Assembly: GCA_945861765.1 (NCBI GenBank)
Contig: CAMAWP010000028.1
Location: 1 to 34,993 of the forward strand
From: Akkermansia muciniphila
GTDB lineage: Bacteria; Verrucomicrobiota; Verrucomicrobiia; Limisphaerales; SIBE01
Reading direction: 5' to 3'
Length of the DNA: 34,993 bases
Positions 1-8,082 of this stretch are shown in pieces; position 1 is the stretch's first letter, and every line of letters begins with the position of its first letter. A program made the translations under genes and the position numbers. Under the pieces are notes generated by a model. That model was not told the DNA's origin. It worked only from the letters and a program-made list of their open reading frames with translations, and ran no database searches.

Positions 1-40
1 GCCCTCCGTTGATTAACCTGGTGTTCGCCTCGACTCGACC

Positions 41-200
41 GTGTCTGCACAAAATACTCTAACGCCGTGGGGATCTGAAGCTCTTCGATATGCCGCAGTG
101 CCTAAGGATCTTCCTGCTGGCTATCTGGTGAACGATGACAATGCGGCACAAAGACAGATCGCCATCGTAACGCAAAGCGCCGCTCAGCAGAGTCGCGGCT
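41..200 (+). pseudogene. Possible decayed 3' end of an S1/P1-type nuclease gene
   Basis: A GTG-started reading frame here encodes W-G-S-E-A, then a G-Y, then an R-Q-I segment. This order resembles the C-terminal helix region of S1/P1 nucleases (W..ES..., then Y, then a Q-L and RLA..LN helix). The last part fits better after a +1 shift near position 171, where the frame reads R-K-A-P-L-S-R-V-A-A-R-A. An in-frame stop at 14-16 cuts it off from anything upstream, and a palindromic element (211-333) follows directly. The resemblance is from memory of the family and is weak. The stretch could also be plain non-coding sequence. No ribosome binding site is visible before the GTG. Confidence 0.2.
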
Positions 201-210
201 CGCGCCAGGG

Positions 211-333
211 CAGCAATTCTCATTTTGGCCCAGGGCACGTTCCTTTCGCCGTATGTAGTCCCGGCTTTAGCCGGTTTTCACGGGGCGACCAGCTAAAGCC
301 GGGACTACATACCTCCCAAACTGAGAATTGCTG
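211..333. repeat. MITE-like nested palindrome, copy 1
   Basis: The element begins with CAGCAATTCTCATTTTGG (211-228) and ends with CCAAACTGAGAATTGCTG (316-333), which are reverse complements at 17 of 18 positions. Inside lies a second inverted repeat, 251-274 against 289-312, matching at 23 of 24 positions around a 14-base loop. The outer 18-mer recurs exactly at 26426-26443, again followed by a GTAGTCCCG inner arm, so this is a dispersed family. No transposase and no obvious target-site duplication are present. It resembles a non-autonomous miniature element or a REP-type palindrome. The structure is seen directly; mobility is inferred. Confidence 0.8.
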
Positions 334-351
334 ACAGCCCGATCGAGTCAC

Positions 352-380
352 TTGACATCAAAACTCGGTTGCATTCAGCT
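352..380 (+). promoter_or_regulatory. Possible promoter for the dehydrogenase operon
   Basis: A perfect TTGACA lies at 352-357, about 95 bases upstream of the next gene start. No convincing -10 box is found at standard spacing; the best is CATTCA at 372-377, with a 14-base spacer. The call rests on the -35 match alone and is weak. Confidence 0.2.
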
Positions 381-472
381 TCTCAGAAGCAGCTTTTTTC
401 AAATGCCCGCTTGCGAATCGACACCTCATAAGGCTTAAATGAACATGAATCCAAAACCAAGTTGAGTCGAAC

Positions 473-3400
473 ATGAACAGAACATTGAAAATCTATTTCC
501 TTGTGGGGACGTTGGGCGGCTTGTTGATACATCCCATCTATTCGCAAAACGAGGCCAAGCCTTCTGCTTCCAAAGCGGAAGGGTCAGCGAGTCAGCCATC
601 CGCCTCGGCAGCGCAGGTCCCGAACGTTCAAAACCGGTCGGCTTTTGAGTTTTTAGAGGGCGACCGAGTGGTCCTGCTCGGAGACACGCTCATCGAGCGC
701 GAGCAAACGTATGGGTATGTCGAATGTCGTCTGCTGAGTCGCTACCCGGATCGCAACCTGATTTTTCGTAATCTCGGTTGGAGCGCCGATACTTTGTTGG
801 GGGAGTCGAGGGCCGGATTTGATCCTCCCGAGAAAGGGTTCGACCGTCTCAAAGGACATTTGGCTGCGGTCAAACCGACGGTTGCCATACTCGGTTATGG
901 AATGGCGAGTTCCTTCGCCGGAGAACCTGGTTTGCCCAAGTTCAAAGACGATCTGAACAAGTTGATGGATGCGATCAAAGAGATTTCTCCGCAGGTGCGG
1001 TTCATCTTGTTGAGCCCGATTCGCCACGAGAAATTGCCTTCACCTTTGCCCGATCCGGCGAGGCACAACGAACAGTTGGCGCTTTACTCGAAAGCAATCC
1101 GCGAGATTGCGGAACAGCGTGGAGGCCGTTTCGTTCCGTTGCTTGATTTGCTCGGCGACGGCATGGCCACCACCCCTCCATTTCCGCTTACCGATAATGG
1201 GATTCACCTGAACGCCGTCGGTTATTGGCGCTTGGCCACTGCGATTGAACTGGGACTCGGCTGGTCGCCTAGCACATGGCGGGCGGGAATTACCAGTCAA
1301 GGGACGCTCCGTAGAGGCAGCCAATCCTTGAAAGTCGAGAATTTGGAAAAGCGAACCAACTACGTGAGATTTAAGGGAACCTCGGAGTTTCTGGAGTCGC
1401 CCATTCCTTCCGGAGATGAAAAGGAACTACAGCGCAGGTCGCCGGCTCATTTGCTCCAGTTTGTCGGAATGGCACCCGGCACGTATGTGTTGAAAGTCGA
1501 TGGGCAACCGATCATTACCCTGCCCGAAGCGGATTGGAGCAAGGGCCAACGAATCACCAGTGGAGGGCCTTCCTTCGAGCAAGCGGAGAAACTCCGTCAA
1601 ACTGTGGTGCGAAAGAATGAGCTCTATTTCTATCGATGGCGTCCGCAAAACGAGACGTATCTCCTAGGCTTCCGCAAATACGAGCAAGGCCAGAACGCCC
1701 GGGAGATCGTGATGTTTGATCCGCTTGTCGCGGAGCAGGAAGCCAAGATTGCTGAACTCCGCAAGCCGGTGTCTCACATTTACGAACTGGCTTTGGTGGA
1801 AAATCCAAACCCTAGCCCAGCTCCCGGAAAGGAAAAGCCGCGCACACTCACGCCTTCCGCCAATACCGCTCCGGTCAAGACCGACTCTGCTGTGCTCCTC
1901 GACTCGCCGCCAGGCCGCGGCACGAATGCGTTGCCTCAGTTCCAAATAGCCGAGGGATTTGAGATCACACTCTTTGCCGAAAACCCGCATCTGGCAAAGC
2001 CGATTCAGATTAACTTCGACCCGCAAGGCCGCCTCTGGATTGCGAGCTCCAGCGTCTATCCTCAGATCCAGCCGGGACAAGTTGCCAATGATAAGATTCT
2101 GGTTTTGGAGGACACGGACAACGATGGCAAAGCCGATAAATCCACCGTGTTTGCTGATGGCCTGCTCATCCCGACAGGCCTGGAGCCGGGCGATGGCGGC
2201 GTTTATGTTGGCCAGAGCACCGAACTGCTTCACTTCAAAGACACGGACGGCGATGGTAAAGCGGATCAGAGGCGCGTTGTGTTGTCGGGGTTCGGAACCG
2301 AAGACACGCATCACATTCTTCACACACTCCGGTGGGGTCTCGATGGCCAGCTTTATTTTAACCAGTCGATCTACATCCACAGCCATATCGAGACGCCCCA
2401 TGGTGTTGTCAGATTGAACAGCGGCGGCATTTTGCACCTTCGTCCTCCCACGATGGAGCTGGGCATATTTTTGAAAGGGTTTGTCAACAGTTGGGGCCAC
2501 GACTTCGATGATTTTGGTCAATCATTTGCCACCGACGGCGCAGGAGGCCAGGGCATCAACTACGGAGTGCCTGGGGCGATGTACGTCACGTACGCCGGTG
2601 CTCGGCGCATCCTTGGCAGTGTCAGCCCAGGGAGCTATCCGAAATTCTGCAGTCTGGAAATTCTCAATAGCGAACATTTCCCTCCGGATTGGCAGGGCAA
2701 TATGATCACCTGCGATTTCCGGGCGCATCGTATCGTTCGCTTTGCCATCAGCGAACAAGGCTCGTCGTACGTTACCAAAGAAATGCCGGACTTGCTGCGG
2801 ACCACTGATGTGACGTTCCGGCCGATCGATGTGAAACTCGGTCCGGACGGCGCTCTCTACGTTTCCGATTGGTCGAATCCAATCATCCAGCATGGCGAAG
2901 TGGATTTCCGCGACCCACGCCGCGACCACGAGCATGGCCGCATCTGGCGGATCGCAGCAAAGGGGCGGTCGTTGGTTCCCAAGCCCAGATTGATCGATGC
3001 CCCGACCTCTCAGTTGTTCGATCAACTGCTTTCCCTGAATGATTACAATCGCCAACAGACTCGAAGAGTGCTGACGGAACGTGGACAATCCATCGCCGCT
3101 GACCTCGGTACTTGGACAAAGAAACAATCGTCGGAGAAAGCTTTGCTCGAAGCCTTGTGGATGTATCAGTCGATCGATTTCGTCGAGCCCAGTTTGCTGG
3201 ATAAACTTCTTTCAGCTAAGGATGGTCGCATTCGGGCGGCAGCGACGAGAGTCATTCGCTTTTGGCACAACCGTTTGAACAATCCGATCGATTTGCTGGC
3301 GCTTCGTATTGCCGACGAGCACCCGCGCGTTCGGCTTGAGGCGATGCGAGCGCTCAGCCAGATTCCGTCCGCGCGCTCTGCGGAATTGGTGTTGGGAGCA

Positions 3401-5218
3401 CTCGACAAACCGATGGATTCATTTCTCGATTACGGCGTTTGGCTGAGCATCAACGATCTGGCCAAGTCTTGGATTGAAGCCGTTCAGTCCGGAGCTTGGA
3501 AAGTCGAGGGACGAGAAAAGCAACTGGAGTTCGGCTTGCAAGCCATTGAGCCGGGTTTGGCCGGATCTGTCTTGGGCGGGCTGTTGCAAGCGAAGACTCT
3601 TCCCCGCGATGGGAGTGGACCGTGGATCGAGTTGATCGGCAAGGCCGGAACGGAAAAGGAACTTCGACAGCTTTTTGACCTGGTCTTGAAGTCGCATTTC
3701 GATCAAGCAGCCAGCGCGCGGGCATTGGTGTCGCTTGGTCAAGCGGCTCGACTGCGGAAGGCCAAACCTTCCGGCGAACTGATGAGCGTGGCGGAACTTT
3801 TGACAAGCTCGGATGAGCAGGTTCGCGCTGAAGCCATCCGGTTGGCGGGCTATTGGAAACTGCGCGGACTGACGTCGCAGCTTCTCCGTCAAGCCGGCGA
3901 CACCTCAGCGGCCTCACGAGTGTTGGCATCTGCTTTTGAAGGTTTGCGCGAAATGGGGGGAGGCGATGTTGTTAACGGTCTCAAGTCCCTGGCGAGCAAG
4001 AATCAGAATCTCTCGATCCGCAGCCAGGCAGCGCAGACGTTGGCCATGCTCGATTTGCAACAAGCAATGCCATCGGTGATTGAAGTGCTCAGTCAGACAA
4101 CCGGCGAGCCCGAGGCATTGGCGTTCTGGCGTTCGCTTTTGAGCAACAAGGGAGCTGCCACCGCAGCCGCGCGGGCATTGCCGAAAAGCGGGTTTCCTTC
4201 GGTCGTCGCCAAGGCCGGCTTGAGGGCGGCGCGGGAAGGCGGACGTAATGAACCCGATCTGATTTTGGCTTTGGCGCGAAGCGGCAATTTGGAGGACGAC
4301 GCGCGGAATCTTACACCAGCAGAGATCAAGCAGATGGTCGCGACGATGACTCAGATCGGCGATCCAGCCCGAGGCGAGAAAATCTATCGCCGCGCTGATC
4401 TGGCTTGTCTGACGTGTCATTCCATTGGAGGAGTCGGCGGCAAGGCTGGGCCTGATATGACATCGCTCGGCGCGAGCGCTCAACCTGACTATCTGATCGA
4501 GTCGATCCTCTATCCCAATCGCAAAGTGAAGGAAGGGTTCCATTCGATTGTCGTGGAGACAAAGGATGGGCAGGAATTCTCGGGCATTCCAGTGCGGGAA
4601 AATACTGAACAACTGGTTATTAGAGACGCCTCGAATAAGGAGATCTCAGTGGCTAAAAACAACATCGAGAAGCGAGCCGTCGGAGGATCGATCATGCCTT
4701 CTGGTCTGATTGATGTCTTGAGCAACAATGAACAAATGGATCTGTATCGCTTCCTTTCCGAGCTCGGGAAACCGGGTCGTTACGACGCCTCGAAAGGCAA
4801 TGTGGCCCGTTCGTGGAAGCTCTTTGCCCAGACGATTGACACTGCACAGTTCGGAGATGATAGAGTGTTGAAGGGTAGTCTGAACGATCGCGGATGGAGT
4901 CAGGCTTATGCTTTTGTGGACGGCCACCTGCCCAAGGAAGAGTTGCAATCCAAGTTGAGATCGGCGGCAGGCCGTGACCCGTCAGCAATCTACGCGGCAA
5001 CTCAATTCCAAGTAGCCAACGCTTCGAAAGTGCGGATGGAGTTTTCTGGCAACCTGTATCTCGGATTGTGGATCGATGGCAAACCTGTGACAGCGTCGAG
5101 CCTGATCAGTGCGGACCTGAGCAACGGACTCCATACATTCGTTGTGAAGATGGACGCCCGAAAGTTGCCAGAACATCTACGGCTTGAGACCAGCGACGGA
5201 ACATTCCTAACAAATTAA
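473..5218 (+). CDS. Secreted PVC-type dehydrogenase with SGNH-like, beta-propeller, HEAT and heme-binding domains
   Basis: This 1581-residue protein starts with a signal peptide (about 1-25). An SGNH/GDSL-hydrolase-like domain follows (about 60-265) with the block V motif D241-N-G-I-H245. The usual GDS serine is threonine (G70-D71-T72) and the block III Asn is not evident, so this domain is probably not a normal esterase. After a linker comes a PVC-type membrane-bound dehydrogenase-like beta-propeller (about 490-840) with two D-x-D-x-D-G acidic loops near residues 547 and 590. HEAT-like helices follow (about 870-1290), then a heme-binding C1312-L-T-C1315-H1316 motif in the PVC-specific heme domain. 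A final C-terminal beta domain completes it. The family is linked to periplasmic oxidation of sugars or other polymers, but no substrate can be named. It is first in an apparent three-gene operon. Confidence 0.88.
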   Translation: MNRTLKIYFLVGTLGGLLIHPIYSQNEAKPSASKAEGSASQPSASAAQVPNVQNRSAFEFLEGDRVVLLGDTLIEREQTYGYVECRLLSRYPDRNLIFRNLGWSADTLLGESRAGFDPPEKGFDRLKGHLAAVKPTVAILGYGMASSFAGEPGLPKFKDDLNKLMDAIKEISPQVRFILLSPIRHEKLPSPLPDPARHNEQLALYSKAIREIAEQRGGRFVPLLDLLGDGMATTPPFPLTDNGIHLNAVGYWRLATAIELGLGWSPSTWRAGITSQGTLRRGSQSLKVENLEKRTNYVRFKGTSEFLESPIPSGDEKELQRRSPAHLLQFVGMAPGTYVLKVDGQPIITLPEADWSKGQRITSGGPSFEQAEKLRQTVVRKNELYFYRWRPQNETYLLGFRKYEQGQNAREIVMFDPLVAEQEAKIAELRKPVSHIYELALVENPNPSPAPGKEKPRTLTPSANTAPVKTDSAVLLDSPPGRGTNALPQFQIAEGFEITLFAENPHLAKPIQINFDPQGRLWIASSSVYPQIQPGQVANDKILVLEDTDNDGKADKSTVFADGLLIPTGLEPGDGGVYVGQSTELLHFKDTDGDGKADQRRVVLSGFGTEDTHHILHTLRWGLDGQLYFNQSIYIHSHIETPHGVVRLNSGGILHLRPPTMELGIFLKGFVNSWGHDFDDFGQSFATDGAGGQGINYGVPGAMYVTYAGARRILGSVSPGSYPKFCSLEILNSEHFPPDWQGNMITCDFRAHRIVRFAISEQGSSYVTKEMPDLLRTTDVTFRPIDVKLGPDGALYVSDWSNPIIQHGEVDFRDPRRDHEHGRIWRIAAKGRSLVPKPRLIDAPTSQLFDQLLSLNDYNRQQTRRVLTERGQSIAADLGTWTKKQSSEKALLEALWMYQSIDFVEPSLLDKLLSAKDGRIRAAATRVIRFWHNRLNNPIDLLALRIADEHPRVRLEAMRALSQIPSARSAELVLGALDKPMDSFLDYGVWLSINDLAKSWIEAVQSGAWKVEGREKQLEFGLQAIEPGLAGSVLGGLLQAKTLPRDGSGPWIELIGKAGTEKELRQLFDLVLKSHFDQAASARALVSLGQAARLRKAKPSGELMSVAELLTSSDEQVRAEAIRLAGYWKLRGLTSQLLRQAGDTSAASRVLASAFEGLREMGGGDVVNGLKSLASKNQNLSIRSQAAQTLAMLDLQQAMPSVIEVLSQTTGEPEALAFWRSLLSNKGAATAAARALPKSGFPSVVAKAGLRAAREGGRNEPDLILALARSGNLEDDARNLTPAEIKQMVATMTQIGDPARGEKIYRRADLACLTCHSIGGVGGKAGPDMTSLGASAQPDYLIESILYPNRKVKEGFHSIVVETKDGQEFSGIPVRENTEQLVIRDASNKEISVAKNNIEKRAVGGSIMPSGLIDVLSNNEQMDLYRFLSELGKPGRYDASKGNVARSWKLFAQTIDTAQFGDDRVLKGSLNDRGWSQAYAFVDGHLPKEELQSKLRSAAGRDPSAIYAATQFQVANASKVRMEFSGNLYLGLWIDGKPVTASSLISADLSNGLHTFVVKMDARKLPEHLRLETSDGTFLTN

Positions 5219-5230
5219 CCGCATCTGATT

Positions 5231-5677
5231 ATGTTACACTACGTGACGCGGACAGTCCTTCTACTCTCATTGTCTTTCGCGTTTCTGGCCGCTGGATGCT
5301 CGACGTTTAACAGAGACTGGCAACGAGCGGCGGCTGAGCCCATCTCGACTCGCGACATGGAAGGGCCGTGGCAAGGCACTTGGATGAGCGACGTGAACGG
5401 TCATAACGATCGCTTGCGATGCCTCATCTCGAAGAAGGCCGACCAAACGTACCAAGCCCGCTTTCACGCCAAGTATCGGAAGGTGTTGAGCTTTGGATAT
5501 ACCGTTGTCTTCGATGTCCAGAAAACGAACGACCTGTTCAAATTTCGGAGCGAAGCTGATTTAGGCTGGCTCGCTGGCGGAAGATATTACTACGAAGGCC
5601 AGGCAACTCTGACGAATTTCTTTTCGACCTACCGCTCCAAATATGATCATGGCACTTTCAAGATGACCCGGCCTTGA
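5231..5677 (+). CDS. Small predicted lipoprotein, unknown function
   Basis: The 148-residue product has an N-terminal hydrophobic segment ending in a lipobox, L-A-A-G-C23, so it should be lipid-anchored. The rest is rich in beta-forming residues and contains G-P-W-Q-G-T-W, a start typical of small lipocalin-like or beta-barrel domains with W-x-G-x-W/F repeats. I do not recognise the family. The start lies 12 bases after the dehydrogenase stop, so the two are very likely co-transcribed, and the protein may act beside the secreted dehydrogenase. There is no clear ribosome binding site. Confidence 0.75.
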   Translation: MLHYVTRTVLLLSLSFAFLAAGCSTFNRDWQRAAAEPISTRDMEGPWQGTWMSDVNGHNDRLRCLISKKADQTYQARFHAKYRKVLSFGYTVVFDVQKTNDLFKFRSEADLGWLAGGRYYYEGQATLTNFFSTYRSKYDHGTFKMTRP

Positions 5678-5719
5678 TTTCCAAGTGGACAATTTGGGCT
5701 CGCGTGATAAGAGTATCGC

Positions 5720-6739
5720 ATGACCCCGAATCAATCCCCCAATCCCTGTGACTGCGGCGCTTCCATGAACCGCCGATCGTTTCTCAAGACCACGATGAGT
5801 GGTCTCGCCGTAGCATCAGCCGCCTCGCTGCCGGTTATTTCAACCGCGCGCCTTCAAGCGGCCTCAATCAAGAACGATGCGCCCGAAACCCTCGTGACCA
5901 CTCTGTATAAGAGCCTCACCGAAGAGCAAAAGAAGTCGGTCGCTTTCCCGTTTGATCATCCGTTACGTTCCAAGGTGGATAACAATTGGCACATCACGGA
6001 CAAAAAACTTTCCGAGTTTTTTACTCCCGATCAACAAGCCATGATCCGCGACATTTTCAATGGTCTGCACAGCCCCGAGTACGCGGAAACCGTTATGAAA
6101 CAGGTCGAGCACGACAGCGGCAAAGAAGGATTTGGCAGCTCAGCCATCGCCATCTTCGGTCAGCCTGGCACTGGCAAATTCGAGTTCGTCTTGACTGGAC
6201 GTCATTGCACGCGCCGCTGCGACGGCGACTCAGTCGAGGGCGCGGCTTTTGGCGGTCCGATCTTTTACGGGCATGCCTCCGACAGCTTTAATGAGTCGGC
6301 AAAACATCCGGGCAATGCCTATTGGTATCAAGCCATGCGTGCGAACGAGGTTTTCAAAATGCTTGATGGCAAGCAGCGCGCCCAGGCGCTTTTGGGTGCG
6401 CCGCGCAAGGAAGAAGGCACTGACACAGTGAAATTGACCGGAAAGAAAAGCGGCTTGGCCGGAATTCCACTGACCGAGCTTTCGCGCGACCAGAAAGACC
6501 ACGTTCGCAAGGTCATGGCCGACCTTCTGGCTCCCTTCCGGAAAGCGGACGCTGACGAAGCGTTGAAGTTGGTAGAGGTTAATGGCTTTGATAATCTCCA
6601 CATGGCGTTCTACAAGAGCACAGACATCGGGAGCGACGGCGTTTGGGATGACTGGCAAATCGAAGGGCCGGCGATGGTCTGGTATTTCCGCGGCGCGCCG
6701 CACGTCCATACCTGGGTCCACATCCGCGAACGAGCCTGA
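5720..6739 (+). CDS. Tat-exported DUF3500-like protein
   Basis: The product has 339 residues. The twin-arginine motif N-R-R-S-F-L-K (about residues 17-23) is followed by a hydrophobic stretch, so it is predicted to be exported folded by the Tat pathway. The body fits the DUF3500 family as I recall it: a helical N-terminal part on residue budgets, a central G-K-F-E-F-V-L-T-G-R-H segment, an F-G-G-P-I-F-Y-G-H segment, and a C-terminal H-V-H-T-W-V-H. The enzymatic role of that family is not established. The start at 5720 places a short C-D-C-containing segment before the Tat motif; an alternative ATG at 5765 would start right at it. It lies 42 bases after the lipoprotein gene and just before a terminator, so it closes the operon. 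Confidence 0.7.
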   Translation: MTPNQSPNPCDCGASMNRRSFLKTTMSGLAVASAASLPVISTARLQAASIKNDAPETLVTTLYKSLTEEQKKSVAFPFDHPLRSKVDNNWHITDKKLSEFFTPDQQAMIRDIFNGLHSPEYAETVMKQVEHDSGKEGFGSSAIAIFGQPGTGKFEFVLTGRHCTRRCDGDSVEGAAFGGPIFYGHASDSFNESAKHPGNAYWYQAMRANEVFKMLDGKQRAQALLGAPRKEEGTDTVKLTGKKSGLAGIPLTELSRDQKDHVRKVMADLLAPFRKADADEALKLVEVNGFDNLHMAFYKSTDIGSDGVWDDWQIEGPAMVWYFRGAPHVHTWVHIRERA

Positions 6740-6777
6740 GAGTTCTTCCGAGGTTACGAAGTCGTATCCGTTTTATC

Positions 6778-6808
6778 GCAGCCGCCGAGGCAACTCGGCG
6801 GCTGTTTT
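6778..6808 (+). terminator. Rho-independent terminator of the dehydrogenase operon
   Basis: A GC-rich stem of AGCCGCCGAG and CTCGGCGGCT with a short GCAA-type loop is followed by eight T residues. It sits about 40 bases after the DUF3500-like gene stop and closes the operon that starts at 473. Confidence 0.9.
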
Positions 6809-7326
6809 TTTTGGTTCTCCGTTGTTTTGAGTGGAACCGTTTCCGTGTCCGGACAGGAGAACTCACTCCCGAGGGGGAGCTTAGAGTTTGTAGAGATTGG
6901 ACATTCTCCGGCCGTGTGCTGTTGTATCCGCTGAGCTATTTCCGACTGACATCTCCCGGAGGGGAGATTCGAGAGTAGCCCACCATTATCTCCCGGAGGG
7001 AGAATTGAGAATAGCCCACCCTTTCAAGGGTGGGATTGCGTAGCCAATACCCAAAGTCCCGAAGGGACGGTTGAGCCATTCTCGGGCGATTCTTTGTCCT
7101 CAACAGACTGTGAGAATAGGTGCGGACGTAGGACATTGGGTGATTCGGCCGTCCCTCCGGGAGACGAAGGCGGCCAATAGGTCCAAACTCCCGTGATCCC
7201 GGCGAGATGGAAAAATGGTCTTCATCCGCTGTGGACCTATTCCATTGAGAACAGCGAGGAACCGTTTTTTCACTGACAACGCAGGCCAGATACAAACCGA
7301 AAATCCTGCGTGTCAACTCAGGTTTC
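6809..7326. other. Gene-free stretch dominated by repeats
   Basis: About 520 bases lie between the operon terminator and the stop of the minus-strand SDR gene. The middle (6952-7068) holds hairpin repeats described separately. The part 7070-7320 holds further short GC palindromes such as the CCGTCCCTCCGGGAGACG region near 7149-7166. Open frames here show no domain, so no gene is called. Confidence 0.6.
6952..7068. repeat. Dispersed hairpin cluster, family B copy 1
   Basis: Four short palindromes stand in a row: TCTCCCGGAGGGGAGA (6952-6967), TCTCCCGGAGGGAGA (6989-7003), CCCACCC with GGGTGGG (7015-7034) and GTCCCGAAGGGAC (7056-7068). The same arrangement of CTCCCGGAGGGAG, a TAxCCCA hairpin and GTCCCGGAGGGAC returns at 33875-33954. 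A 17-base segment (7022-7038) recurs exactly in reverse complement at 33984-34000. This is a dispersed repeat family, not a terminator. Confidence 0.8.
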
Positions 7327-8076
7327 TTAGGAATGTGCCCAACCTCGATCAACGAGGATTTCTTGCCCGGTGATGGCGCGGCTGGCGTCGCTGGCCAGAA
7401 ACAGCGCGACGCTGGCGATTTCCGAGGGCTGAATCAGATCAGGAATGCATTGAGATTTCCGAATTAATCGCTTCGTGGCAGGAGTGACATAATCCCGCAA
7501 TTGACGCTCAGTCATGATCCAGCCGGGTGAGATCGCATTGACGCGAATACCCCGCGGTCCAAGTTCACGCGCCATCGATCGGGTGAACCCGAGAACTCCG
7601 CCTTTCGTTGCCACGTAAGCCGTCATCTCCGAGGGAGCAATATGCCATGTGATGGACGCCAGGTTAATGATCGAACCGCAGCCCTGCCGCATCCGCTCGA
7701 CGCTCTCGCGGCTCGTGAGAAAGTAAGCACGCAGGTTCAGAGCAAAGAGGCGATCCCAGTCGCTGCTCGTCGTCTTGTCCAATCGAATGCGCGGATCCGA
7801 AGCAGCATTGTTGATGAGCACATGGATCGTTTTTGAGTGCGCGGCGATTTGGCCAACCCAACGTATGATTTCCTTCTCTTTGAGCAAATCGACTTTCTGG
7901 AAAGTGGCCGCGGCTCCGAGTTGACGCGCAAGAGCTTCGCCTGCCTTGGCGTCCGTATCGCAGAAGAACACCCGTGCTCCTTGCGCGTGAAAAGCGCTCA
8001 CGGTGGCCGCTCCGATTCCGTTAGCGCCTCCTGTGATCAGGACTATTCGCTCTTTAAGCTCTGGGAAGTTGGCCAT
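7327..8076 (-). CDS. SDR-family NAD(P)-dependent oxidoreductase
   Basis: This 249-residue classical short-chain dehydrogenase has the Rossmann motif T15-G-G-A-N-G-I-G22, the N-N-A-A structural motif and the catalytic S141, Y154 and K158 in the normal spacing. The C-terminal G-Q-E-I-L-V-D-R-G-W is also typical. It should oxidise or reduce an alcohol or keto group with NAD(P)H in the cytoplasm; the substrate is unknown. The start is six bases after the stop of the beta-helix gene, so the two form one transcription unit. A sugar substrate from the beta-helix protein's activity would be one explanation, but nothing shows this. There is no strong ribosome binding site. Confidence 0.93.
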   Translation of the reverse strand: MANFPELKERIVLITGGANGIGAATVSAFHAQGARVFFCDTDAKAGEALARQLGAAATFQKVDLLKEKEIIRWVGQIAAHSKTIHVLINNAASDPRIRLDKTTSSDWDRLFALNLRAYFLTSRESVERMRQGCGSIINLASITWHIAPSEMTAYVATKGGVLGFTRSMARELGPRGIRVNAISPGWIMTERQLRDYVTPATKRLIRKSQCIPDLIQPSEIASVALFLASDASRAITGQEILVDRGWAHS

Positions 8077-8082
8077 ATCAGA

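Noticed and set aside
1664-2521. 285-residue open frame on the minus strand
   Set aside because: It lies wholly antisense to the dehydrogenase propeller, has no domain, and shares the coding bias of the sense gene.
6870-6950. tRNA-like D-arm sequence on the minus strand (TAGCTCAGCGGATA)
   Set aside because: No acceptor stem pairs and there is no T-arm with GGTTCGA-type sequence, so it cannot fold as a tRNA.
6936-7352. 138-residue minus-strand open frame
   Set aside because: It runs across the family B hairpins, and the peptide is mirror-like repeat sequence without a domain.
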